Shown piece after piece: positions 28,298 to 39,800 of a stretch of DNA of 64,000 nucleotides. Source of the DNA: Serpula lacrymans var. lacrymans S7.9 (taxonomy: Eukaryota > Basidiomycota > Agaricomycetes > Boletales > Serpulaceae); the NCBI RefSeq assembly GCF_000218685.1, contig NW_006763292.1, positions 2,805,909 through 2,869,908 of the forward strand, read 5' to 3'. The position numbers and the translations under genes were made by a program. Numbering within the stretch: position 1 is the first letter of the stretch; the number at the start of each line of letters is the position of its first letter. The notes below the pieces were generated by a model that was not told where the DNA came from, searched no databases, and was given only the letters and a program-made list of their open reading frames with translations.

Positions 28298-30814
28298 CTA
28301 TTCCCCACACCTCCAGCCCAACACACTCAAACGGCACGCTCTTCCCGCCCTTCCGCTTCCCTCCACACAACGGCTCGTTCTCAAAGGTAGCACAGCACGC
28401 ACTCGAGCCTTCCAGCAGCGTACAGTCCACGTACAGCCCGTACTCCCCGTCCCTGCTTCCGTTAGCAAGCACTCCCCGGTCCGACACCCGGTCCACTCAC
28501 CCGCCACCAAACGAGATGTACTCGTTATCGCACAGCGCCACATACTCGTTCCTCCCAGTCCACCCGTACACATCCACCTTGTCGTCTGCGCTCGAGTACC
28601 GCCACAGGAATCTGTTCCGTGTCAGCGTTAGTGGCTAGCGAGCGAGTTAGGCATCAGCGCAAGCACCAATCCCAGAACGAGCACCGGAATCACATCATAG
28701 CCAAAAACGCGTCCAACACAAAAATATTAAAAAACAGCACTCACGACTCCCCACTCCCATAATAAGCCCCCCTACTCCTCCTCACCCCCTCCCCAATCCA
28801 CGCCCCAAACACATTCTCACCCGCGTCTCTCACCACCACCACCGCCCCTTTCGTCCCCGCCCCCACAGGTCCCCGAAGAGGCACCAGCTGCGTCTCACAC
28901 CGCGTGTACAGCGTGTTCAGCGATATCCCGTGTTGGTCCAGGCTGTACAGGAGCGTCCATGTACGGGAGAGGCGCGAGAGCACAGGGAGGTGCGGGAGGA
29001 GCTGGTGCGCGCGTGTTTGTGTATGCGATACGACGCGATGATGTTGCAGACAGTGAAAAATTTAAATTCATTCCACAACAAAGTCCAAAACCAATAAATC
29101 AGCCCCATCCACCTCCTAAGATGCACACATCAAAACGCACCAGATCAGCAAGCCCGCTCCACAGCACACCCACCGTCACCTCCCTCCTCCCCTCCAGCCT
29201 CACGCTCCTCGCATCCGCGAACCCAAACTCGTCTCCCTCCCCCTCGCCCCCTTTCCCGTCCTTCCCGTCACCCCCCCCATACCCCGGCGCACCGCTCGGC
29301 GGGAAGAACCGCGGCGGGGCGAAGGGCGTCGTGTGTGTGATCTGCGGGGTGGGGTAGCCGTGCAGGCTTTGTGAGCCTACGCCGCCGTAGCCGTGGTGGG
29401 CGCCGTGCGAGGCGAACGCGGACGAGGAACCCACCGTCCCGCCTGCGCGAGTGAACAGGCCCTCGAGCGCCGACGCGCCGACGTGTGGCGCAGACGCAGA
29501 CGCAGCTGATGATGAAGGGGAGGAGGCAGAGGCAGAGGCGGCAGAGGTGCGCGAGGAGGAGAGGAAGGAGGACATCCAGCTCGCGGACAGCTTCGAGAAC
29601 GTATTGTGCGGGCTCGCCTGCGCACCCGTCGCCGCGCTCGCGCTCGCGTGCGGAGGGGGAGATGTAGACGGCGGGGGAGGGGACGTTGACGTCGTGGGCG
29701 TGGACAGCCGGGACTGGCTCGGACGCGCGACGCGGGGGAAGGACGGGTGCAAAGGCGAAGGCGACGCCGCCCTTCGTCGTCGTACCTCCTCCCCCCCGCC
29801 CAACCCCGCGCTGCCAGCCCCATCTCCGCGCATTCGGCCTGATTCCGCGTCTCCCGCCTCGCCCTGTCCCTCCCCTTGCGCCGCTGCCGTTGCCGTTGCT
29901 TGCGATAGTCCTGCTGCTGCTGGAGGCGCAGGCGGGGGCGGGGACGACGCGGCCGCGCCGCGCACCCAATACATCGGATCGTCCTCATGCTCCAACAGCT
30001 CCTCCAGCACCCCCCGCCTGTTCTCCGCCGCCCGCCTCGCGTGGCCCGTGAAGGCGTCGAAGAAGTCGAGGCTGGAGCGTTTGTGGAGGGCGGGGGAGGT
30101 GGGTGGGTCGGGTGTGACGGTCGAGGCGTTGGCTTGAGCGTCGTCGTGCTTTTGCTTTTGTTGGGTCTCGGCGGTGGGACGGCCGCGGGCGCGACTATGA
30201 CCACGAGCATCAGCGGTATCGTCGTCGTCGTCAACCGCGAACCCCCCAAACCCCTCCCCCGTCGCAGACGCGAACCCCACCGACAACGGGTCCTGGGACG
30301 GCGGCACCGACACAAACGCGCCAAACTCCGAGTCTGCAGAGCCCGCCGGCGTGCGCTGGTGCTGTCTCGCGCGGGAGTGGGAGCGCGCATGCGAGGGCGG
30401 GGGGAGGGGGATGCTCGGCGGGGGCGGGGCGAAGATGGAGGCGTGGGGTGGTGCGGCTGGCGCCGACGTGGACGTGAAAGGGGAAGCGGACCTGAAAAGG
30501 GCGGGCGATGACGAGCGGGAATGGGGGTGGGGGTGGGACGGGGACGGCGCGAAGAGCGTGGCGAAGCGGTCGATGTCGGCGTCCGAGAGGGGGTTGGGAG
30601 GCCTTTTGGGAGGCATCGATGAGGGTTCTGCTTTACGCCCCTGTCCCTGTCCCTGTCCTTGCGATCTGAACGGCGTCTTCGACACCGAGAGCGGGGGCGC
30701 GTTCGGATTCGGGAACGGGGGAGACTGGGGACGAGAGGGCGGTGGCGTTTGGGCTGCGGGAAGGGGGATGAGAGGGGGGATGGAGTCCATGGTGGGCAGA
30801 GACATGCAGGACAC
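28287..30814 (-). CDS. OXR1: TLDc-domain protein, OXR1-type
   Basis: OXR1 proteins protect against oxidative stress and, through the TLDc domain, bind and regulate V-ATPase. Exon 1 (30814-29141) encodes about 560 residues of low-complexity Pro/Ser/Ala-rich sequence with HKRSSLDFFDAFTGHARRAA inside, ending in TTPFAPPRFFPPSGAPGYGG and RREVTVGVLWSGLADL. Exon 2 (29001-28745) gives LLPHLPVLSRLSRTWTLLYS, LDQHGISLNTLYTRCE and GENVFGAWIGEGVRRSRG. Exon 3 (28611-28501) has FLWRYSSADDKVDVYGWTGR and CDNEYISFGGG. Exon 4 (28452-28287) has DGEYGLYVDCTLLEGSSACC, FENEPLCGG and FECVGLEVWGIG. These are the TLDc landmarks in order. ATG 30790 (MDSIPPLIPL) is an alternative start. The N-terminal part is longer than I would expect for the family and very GC-rich. 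Confidence 0.88.
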
Positions 30815-32067
30815 GCAGGATATCTCTCAGACTTTACTGTAATACAGCGACTTGGTCTGTAACCAAAAAAGCCATCCATCAGTGGTCAGCGATCACGATC
30901 ACGGCTGATACTGCCAGTGCAGCGTGTGGGGGGACGTACATTCAAAAGGAAAAACAAGAACAAGGAAGCGATGGGGAGGGCGGTTGGGATGGATTTAGGA
31001 CTGGGTGTTTGGTGCTGAGTAGCAAGAAGGGAGGGAGGAGGGGGCGTGGTACGTGCAAGCGAATGCTAGGGGCTGCGTGAGGCGTGTACTATAGCCGATT
31101 CAGCACGGAAGCGTTGTTCGAAAAGATGGAAGCAGACGCACGAATAACCGCCGCAGACGCTATCTCAATGCCAAAAGATCGCAGACACACTTACAGCCTG
31201 GTCAACGTCCACCCTGCGATCGATCCCAATTCACCGGAACGAGGTCTCTACAGCACACACACGCCTTTGACGCTTTCGGCAGGCTGACTGGGCCCGTGCG
31301 ATGGAGCGTTCGGATTCAAATCAGGTTGCAACTGGACAGTGACGTTTTTCTTCAAAGGAGAAATGCAGGTTAGCATATGTTGCCCATATAAGCAGAGTGG
31401 TTCGCTCATGGTGCGCACGGACAATGTACTACACGACAGCTCAACGCTCAACAGTTGGGGGTCAGATGGGCCTCACTCGACTTTGCAGACGTCGTACACC
31501 TTGTTGGGCAGAGGATGGAGTCAGTGCTCGACGCCGTTGACGGTGACCAAGAGATATGGCGACCGTGTGGTGTTGTTCGCGGCGTTTGCCGAGCGGTCTC
31601 TTCCGGTTACCTTTCTTGCTTGAATGATAATGTCTTTCAGCTCTCAATTTACACTTCGAATATCATACACTGTAGTCTTCTGCGACCTGATCATAAAATG
31701 TGATAACAGTTTACGCCAACAACTTACGCTTACGGTCACGACACGTCAAACAATCAAAATACATTCCTCAGCTTTTTCCAGCGCTGGATCAAAGTCAATC
31801 TCCCTCGTCCTCGTAGGTGATGTTGACGTACTGAAATGAAAACACGCTGTCTTAAGTTAGGGAAGGGAAATGTCATTTGCGACCTAGCTACCGAGTCCCA
31901 GGTCTCAGTGCTGTCACAGTATGTCCCTGCAAGACTGAGCAAAGTCACGGATACAACAACGGTGTGTCATATAAGAAAGTGGCTCTTGGAAGAGGACGCG
32001 ATAACAGCACGCTATTCATACACTCTCCACTTCATCCAAGAAAACACACCATCCCTCTCGTCCCACC
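30815..32067. other. intergenic, no gene recognised
   Basis: Promoter side of the TLDc gene followed by about 1.2 kb without a convincing frame; the longest candidates are under 105 codons before 32 kb and look like shadows. Composition falls from GC-rich to average. Confidence 0.45.
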
Positions 32068-32917
32068 TCAAAATGGCGCAATCCCGCCTTCGACCACAAT
32101 CTTCCCCACGTCGGCATCCCTCTCCCCCTCCACAACTTTCCTAAGAATCTTCCCACCAATACTCGGATGCCCAGCCCCCATCGCCTTCACCTTCTCCGGC
32201 TTGCTTCCCAGATTCGTAGCCAGAAACCCAGGCCCGACACCCCACACCTTCACCCCGTCCTCCTTCAACTTGTGGTTCCAGTCCACCATCAGCATGTTGA
32301 GCGCGCACTTACTGCAGCGGTACCCGATCGTCTCAAAGTCGATATCCTTCGGCCACCCCGCTGGCTGAGGCGGCGTGGGGAAGTATTTCTCACTTGCTGC
32401 CGTGATCTGGGAGAGGCCGGCGACGAAGATGAGTCGGGGGTCGGCGGATTTGAGTAGGAGCGGCATGAATGTCCACGTCAGGACCTGTGTGCCGGCAACG
32501 TTCACTTCGTAGGCCTTCGTGAAGCAATCGCGGAGCGACACTTTGCCATCCATAAATCGGCCATCATAGGCGGCCCCTGAGAGACATCAACTTCAGACGG
32601 GATGCATCACAAATGAGGGACGAACACATACCAGCGTTGTTGATGAGGACGTCTATGTGCCCTGGACTGGCCTTTACCTGCTCGAACGCCTTCTCGATGG
32701 ACTCGTCGCTGGTGAGGTCGACTTGGACGGCTTCGACCGTGTTGGTCAGCTCTGGACATTCCTGGTGGAGGGTGTCGATAGCTAGTTTGCCCTTGTCGAG
32801 TGAACGACTGCCGAGGAGGACGTGGTACGCTCTGTCGGACTGCAGCAACGCCTTGACGGTCTCGTAGCCGATGCCATTGTTGCCGCCTGTGACGAGTACG
32901 ATTTTTGGGGACGCCAT
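32068..32917 (-). CDS. short-chain dehydrogenase/reductase, carbonyl-reductase-like
   Basis: Start ATG 32917 (MASPKIVLVTGG). Exon 1 is 32917-32632, exon 2 is 32576-32068. The Rossmann motif TGGNNGIG, the NNAG motif at the exon junction and the catalytic YRCSK (Y-x-x-x-K) are present; the catalytic Ser is probably in VAGLSQI. The C-terminal KVWGVGPGFLATNLG is the usual P-G region after the active site. About 264 residues, normal length for classical SDRs. The enzyme should be cytosolic and NADP(H)-dependent; R-S after the first strand (GSRSLDKGK) supports NADPH. The substrate cannot be predicted. An upstream in-frame ATG at 32968 exists, but the 32917 start gives the standard short N-terminus. 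Confidence 0.85.
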
Positions 32918-34302
32918 TGCTGTCGTGTATCTTCTGTTTAGTGCCCATCCCACTTGTTCTTCACGCACTTTATAGTCCTCGTCCCAGCATACCTGACATC
33001 ACATCGCTGAGCCAACACATTAGTACCCCCCAGCTGATGACCTCCGTATCTTGCTAACACATTAGTAACGTGGCTGCCCACCGTGCCTACAATGTTCTCC
33101 TTTTTTACGTCAGACCGAATTTTGATATGACTGTCGATAGCAGAGTGAGGTCTTTATTTGACTCTGCACTACCAATGTCTTTCAGGTCAGCGTGCTGCTA
33201 TTGCTGGATTGGGGTTGGAGGTGTAGTAACGGGGAAAGGTGCATGACTCATATGCTATGACTCAGGTGCGTGTCGGTCGCCCCGTGACTTTTATGTAGTA
33301 CCCAAGTCAACATGCGAACAGTTGTCCACCAGCTCCAGCTGCAGGACTACATCGAGACCCTACCACCATATTGCTATAAGACGCGTTGGATGACACCGTA
33401 GAGACGACATCTACCGCTGCGAGATATTTTAAATGGCCTGTATCGCGGGTGAGCTAACGCTACTTCCTCAAACTATTCAAAACTGTTAACTATGACGCTC
33501 CGTCCGCACTTTTATTTACAGTACTTTGGGAGAGCGAAGGGGTAGTTATTCCGACCATCCGCGTCGCGTCGCGCGCCGTGGCAGAGCAACCAGCTTATTA
33601 TGGACACGACACGGCTATTCTTGCATCCTCCGGACTCTGAGCGCTTTCATCATTCTGCCCTCGCGACTCAGGCGTTCTCAACATCTCCGTGCTGTGCTTT
33701 AACAGCGTGTGCCGCACCTCGGACTGTGACTGTGACTCGTGGAGCCTGATGCATTCTGCTCGTGGAGCTTGGGACGGCGTACAGGCTGCGTGGGGGTCAC
33801 TTCCGACTGGCTGAGACCTGACGCGTCTTTGTACGGACAGAAAGGGGCTTTCATATGTGACGTGATTTGGCTGCGGACACCTGCCAAGTTTGTTTTCCTT
33901 TCTTAGGAGCTTCAAAGTCGCATAAATGCCGGACGACGTACTATTCGAAGCGCACGCGAAGTTTGCCCATGGGTTAAAGACGACTATCTGGAACGACCAG
34001 CTCCAGTTGTGGACACTGTCATTTCTTGTCCGTGCTACTGCCTGTAGACTACACGAGGCGTTCATCGCTTACGTAGGCCCTGATTCGACCTTTCTGCTTT
34101 GCGCGCTTATCGCTATGTTGAAAAAAACGACACTCCTGACGCCGAAGGGCGCCGTAAAAGCGCCGGTCCTTCACTTTGAGCGCTATTATATAGTCCTATT
34201 TAAGGCCAGTGTCCTTTATCATAATTCCGTTGATACTGATTATCGATCTTGTTATCTTGACGATCTTGTCTGTACAGTCCCAGTTCTCGACGAGAGCAAG
34301 TA
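32918..34302. other. intergenic with a GTPase-gene relic
   Basis: Mostly unassigned. A 126-codon plus frame (33926-34303) ends exactly at the start codon of the GTPase gene, but its text resembles nothing known. The only clear relic is at about 33385-33465 (separate entry). Confidence 0.4.
33385..33465 (+). pseudogene. fragment of a GTPase-family gene
   Basis: The stretch around gatgacaccgtagagacgac, followed by a matching gcgggtgagct donor, is close to 35995-36065 of the intact GTPase gene (LDDIVETTPAAARV exon plus its intron start). It is a small degenerate duplicate upstream of the gene. Confidence 0.6.
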
Positions 34303-36514
34303 ATGCAGACTCCCCTATCCGATGCTAGTAGTGTTACCGCGGAGGATGAGGAGTTCCGCTCTTATTTTGCTGATGCTACCAAAGAATGCGAAGCGTTCAG
34401 AATTCTTCTAATCGGTAAAACAGGCTCAGGTAAATCAACGCTCGTGACCGAGGTGTTCGACTTTGAGTTGGAGGCTCAGGACTGTCAGGTGAACGATTAC
34501 GAGGTGCGCGCTATTCACACACACACACACCAGAGATACTGGAAACGGCTGATGCACTCACCATCGTCTACAGGTCGGCGAGCACGACATCAATCACCCT
34601 ATCCTGTCGTCGAACAACCAGTCCCTGATCCTGCACGATAGCAAAGGCCTCGAAGCAGGCTCTGACGCGAATCTAAAGCTTGTCACGAATTTCATACATG
34701 ATCGCAAGGGTAGACCGTTTGCAGAGCAACTTCATGCGATATGGTACGCGTTCCCGGTGGACATTGTGATCACCATCTTTATTGTCACCCCCAAGGTATT
34801 GTGTCGAGATTCCCATCAGTGGGGAGCGTGTGCTTGAAGGCGGAGATATCGCCCTACTTGAATCCTTATTAAGCATGAAAAACACAGGTGTGTCTATATC
34901 TTTGCTTGGAAATAGTCTTCCTCATGTCTATTTGCAGTCCCGTTAATCGTGGTCTTTACAAAACTGGACAGACTCCACCTCCACGAACAACTCCGCCTCA
35001 AGAAGGCTTACGTTAAAGGTGGAATGGATAGCAAAGCTGCTACGGCCAAAGCTAAAGCGGAATGTGTTGCCACGTCTGAGATAAGATTTACAACTTCATG
35101 TGTCGAAGTCCTCCAGTCCCAAAGGATTCCGCGAGCATGGTCGAATTATTGTGCGGTTTCGAACAAACGTCAGTCTCTCCAACGTTTCTCTTGACACCAA
35201 TAAGCTGACGTTGTCTCAGAGCCACAGACGATCGTCAAGTTGGTCGAACTGACAAAGTCGATGCTCACCGATTCAGAGACGCTTAATATTTTATGGGCGC
35301 AAGCGCAGATGGTATGAAGTTGACTGTTACGTTTGTCCAGAGCTGGATTCTCATCAACCGTTCTTATCCAGATTGATGTCGACCTCAAAGTGAGCTTGTC
35401 GTTACGGTAGGTACTTGTGCCTTTCGCCTTTCACCAAAATGATGATCCGCCCGAACCTACTGTCTACTCGTTTTAGGGCGGGAAAGAACTGTGAGAATTT
35501 GGCACTCTAAATCATATTATCCACAAGCTAATCTTTAAATCCAGTGTACAGGTTGGGGATTTTCACGTCCATGGTACCAATGAAAACAGTGCGTAAAATC
35601 TCTATGCTCAAGGTTCTCAGCGGTATACATTCCGATGTGGTGCATATATGGAATCTCAACGTGTGTGCCCATACCTCTTTCACGCCGTGGTTGAATCCTA
35701 CTAACGACTAGTGATCAACAGGACCCTGAAGAAGTCAGTGTTCATATTTATGATACTTGTTGTAGCCATATTTGCCCAAACCAACCAACCAAACCCTATC
35801 TGCTAGATCCTGATTGGCGCAAACATGCGCACGATGGTTCGCCAGCTCTTCATCGATCCGGCTATCTTTCCAGTTCTAGATGGTTCCCCAGGGCCAGATA
35901 ACAACCCATCTCGCATTATCGAGACCATAGTGGGCGCTGCCCTCAACCCCATCACCATGGTCGGGCCTGTCATTACAGGCGCATTGGGGTATTTGGATGA
36001 CATCGTAGAGACGACACCTGCCGCTGCCCGAGTTTTGATGGCGTATATCGCTGGTGAGCTGACGCTAACACCACCACCCCCGTCAACCCTTCACAGTGGC
36101 TGAACCGTTGTGTCTGCAGATTTGACACTCGGAATGGAAAGTCTTCACTGGGTGATCCGACAAAAGAAAGATAAAGTCGTGACAGACGAGGACATCATCA
36201 AAGCTTTCACCAGATATCGCATATCTGAGAACCGAAACCAGGTGCACAAGAAAATTCGCGATTTCATCGGCGACGAAAATGTATGTTTGCTCGTTTCTCC
36301 CGCCTCGTGGTGTCCGCTACCTATGGCCTAATACATATTGAAATCGTGGTCATTAGATCTCTCGACCGTTCAAACGCGAGAAGGTGCTAGAGAGGGTGAA
36401 GGACATTGTCGCAAAGTGTCGCCTCGTAAGGGTATCTCCTTGCTTTGAATGGCCTAGTTTAACGCTATTTCCCAGAATCCCAAGGAGATGTTCAAAGATC
36501 GTCAAGCCAAGTAA
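34303..36514 (+). CDS. single-module P-loop GTPase (MMR_HSR1/AIG1-like G domain)
   Basis: The ATG at 34303 starts exon 1 with FRILLIGKTGSGKSTLV, a canonical G1 (G-x4-G-K-S). After an intron (34501-34574), LILHDSKGLEAG provides G3 (D-x-x-G), and after further introns VPLIVVFTKLDRLH provides G4 (T-K-x-D). The C-terminal half is helical: TIVKLVELTKSMLTDSETLN, then a hydrophobic part (PSRIIETIVGAALNPITMVG), DLTLGMESLHWVIRQKKDK, and a last exon ending EMFKDRQAK at 36514. There are about ten exons. The family, recalled as G-domain proteins expanded in agarics, has no established role. It converges with the three-module paralogue, whose end is 287 bp away. All three G motifs are intact, so nucleotide binding is likely. 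Confidence 0.78.
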
Positions 36515-36800
36515 TACTATTCGATATTTCTCGAAGCACAGTGCTAGTCTATTGAGACTTGAGTGGTCTTTGTGGGGAGAATAGGGCACGAGGTTTTTCG
36601 GGGCGATCTGTTGAAAATATATCTGTACTGTTACATGGTGCTTAGCTTTTGAGACCGCAAATCCCATAACTGTACAAGAATTGCAGTATATAACCACTGA
36701 TATCACATGTCTTTCTCCTACTTATGCACAAATGGAAGCATGATCCACACATCTCTCTACCCTACCATATGAAGAACCTTGGGAAAATAGGGTCGTACCA

Positions 36801-39800
36801 TTACAACGCAAGCATCCCCACATCAATGGGGCACTCCTTTCGACAACGGTCCAAGATAGTTTTTAGTGGCCTGTAGGTTCTCCAGGTCATCATTCTCGTC
36901 TTGTCCGATTCATCACGGCATGCACGCCAATCAATCGCGACCACTTCGCGCTGCACAAATGCATAAGCCGCAGAGCGGAGGTACGCCTTGCAAAGTTCTT
37001 CAAGAGGAAGTTTGTCTACGATTGTATAAAGGAAGACTTGTTCCATGATGAGAACCAAGTCTGGATACAAATGAAATACATATAATCAGTTTCTTGAAGA
37101 AACGAGAAAGGGAAGCGTGCGTACCCGCCACCAATTGGACACATCGACAAGCGTTTTGTTCCATGGGTCTCAGCTTATTGGGATCCCGATAGGTAAGAGA
37201 GCCTGGGTTTCCAATCGTTGGCGGTTGATCTTCGATGTGGGTTTTGAATACCATCATAATCTATAACAGAACAGTATCAAGTGCATGCGTCAGATTTGAA
37301 AAGCACAATGCGTGGTATTGAGCACAAACAGTTTGCACTGGCCAGTTGGGGCCCCAAACTTCAATAAGACTTCTTCGAAAGTATGGCGAAGGAACTTGTT
37401 TTTCCCTCTCATAGATATCATCTGTTAGAGATTATTGTCATGGATGAGGTAACCGAGACTCGAAAATGTAAGAAGGACGCACATGGGAGACCATAACTAG
37501 GTTGATCATCATCAACATACAGGTCAAGGAATTGATAGGAACAACGCACTATAACGATGACTCAAGCTTCGGCCCCACTTCTGACATCTGAGCCCTGACG
37601 AAGAGAGCTTCTAAGCGGCTACGAGGATCCTTCTTGGGACTCTGATCATCGACTTTCAGCGAGGATATGGTGGCCTCAACCAGTTCCGCTAGACGACTGG
37701 TTTTCGGAGTAGACTCGTGTACTAGAGCGATCGTGGTTCATTTCTGATTATGAATGTACATAAATTAGCATACGGACCACCAGATACAGCCACAATGGCT
37801 TTCGGAGGGTGAGGCATCTGCATCAGTACCGATTTGTAACGTTCTTCAAACGTTGCGATTGCCCTTGTCTGAGCTTCTGCCATTAGCCTTTCTTCCATGT
37901 CGTCCTCGTCTTCCATGTCGTCTTCATCAGCCTCCCCAGCGGATTGCAATAACCTCGCGTATTGGTCTTGTACGAATATGTCAAACTTGGTAAAGATAGC
38001 CACAACAGGGACTGAAGTGCCGTCATTAATATTGATAGCTAGCAACCTCGGATAGAGAACTCACCATCGCGCGGTACAGAGAAGAACATTTTTTCCGCTT
38101 GTTGGATTGCCCTCGAGCTCGTTACTAGGCAATACCTGGAATAATCATCAAAATCAGCTCATATACTTGAGGAAGGTATGAGAGGACGTGCCATATGGCG
38201 TGTAAGCGCTCGTTGAGTTTTTCCTTGCGGGATCGGGACTCAATAAACTTTTGAACAACATTGAACTCATGTTTGCGTCCTGCTTCAAAACCTTCGGAGT
38301 CGTGAACCAAAAATAAACGATTATCTTTGAAAGACATCTCTCTATGGATATCATGGACGCCGCGCTAAAAGCATACATCAGTGTGAGTAGCTTTCCGAGC
38401 ATCCAACAAGGACTTACGCATTCACTCGGTTTATCAGCCTGATGAAGGGGACTAGCTTAATTTCTGATACACACATGTAGACAACAAGAACCTTACCACT
38501 TCCTCGCCACACACCTAAAACATGTGAGATATTTCGACATCACGCGTATGTACAAACACATATCTCACCTTGCTCAGTATCGTCGTCTTGCCACATCCGG
38601 TCTTGCCGATGATCAACAACCTAAATCTATCTTCTTCAGCAGATGAAATGTCGTCCACAATGTCTTCAATCTTGCTATTATATTCCGACATCACTATTCT
38701 TGTCCTACTTGACTGAAGTGCGCTCCAATTTATTGCAATAGCTTGCCGCTGGACAGACTCAAAAATTTCGGAAGAATTATACTGCTTGAATATTTCTTCG
38801 AGGACGTGGTCCTCCCTGACGTTCTGAACAAAAATCTGCTGCATCAGGAGTGTCAAATCTAGAAGCAAGATGGGTAAACATCATGTGCAGGAATTATGAG
38901 GAAGTCAAGTAACCATTGCATACCTGCCACCAGCTGCACACACCTACATGCCTTCCGCTCTATGGATCTCATTTTTGTAATGTCCGAACGAGCAAGAGAT
39001 CCTATGTTTCCGATCGTTCGTGGGTCATCCTCGATATAGGTTTTGAACAACGACATAATCTATAACAGTGATTGAACCATCACGATGATGAGATTTTTGT
39101 ATGTTAGCGTTCTGAAATAGAAAGCAGGATAGGTACACATACAGTTTGCACTGGCCAGCTAGTACCCCAAGCCTCGATAAGTTTGCACCGTAAATCAGAT
39201 GATAGGACTTCCTCGGCTTTCTCCCAGACTGCATCTGTAAGTAAAAATGAGGTTGAGCATCATGGTGAATGTATACAAAAAATGAGCAGAAGAATACTAA
39301 CATGGAAGTCCATAGCTGGATGATAAAACGCGTAGTCATGGTCAATAACTTGATATCAGTTTGAAAGGAATACCCACTACAACGATAAACGACGCTTATG
39401 ACTAGCATCGGCCATTTGTGCCCTGATAAAGAGAGTCTCTAAGCGGCTGGGACTATCGCTGTCAACAGATACGCCGTCTTTGAGGGAGGATACGGTGGCC
39501 TCAATCAATTCTGCCAGGCGAGTGTCGCTCGGAGTAGAGTTTTGTACTGTACCAACTGTATTTCATTTCCATCGTATATAGCGTCAACATACATACCATC
39601 AGATACAGCCACAACGGCCTTCGGCGGGTAGGGCATTTGCATCAGCACAGATTTGTAGAAGAAGAACTTTGCGATTGCCAGTGCCTTGGCTTCTTCCACG
39701 AGTTTCTCTTCTGTGTCATCCTCGTCCTCGTCTCCATTCTTCAATAAATACTGTAGTTGGTCTTCCACAAGCATATTATACTTGGTGAAAATAACCACAA

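Noticed and set aside
29451..30511. long plus-strand frames across the TLDc exon
   Set aside because: Shadows caused by high GC and few stop codons; they have no start context or splice logic.
29377..30879. 500-codon minus-strand Arg/Pro-rich frame
   Set aside because: Overlapping shadow of the TLDc gene exon 1 in GC-rich DNA; the other frame carries FFDAFTGHA and the conserved end.
33598..34065. 155-codon minus-strand frame
   Set aside because: No motif, no supporting splice sites, and it overlaps the presumed promoter of the GTPase gene.
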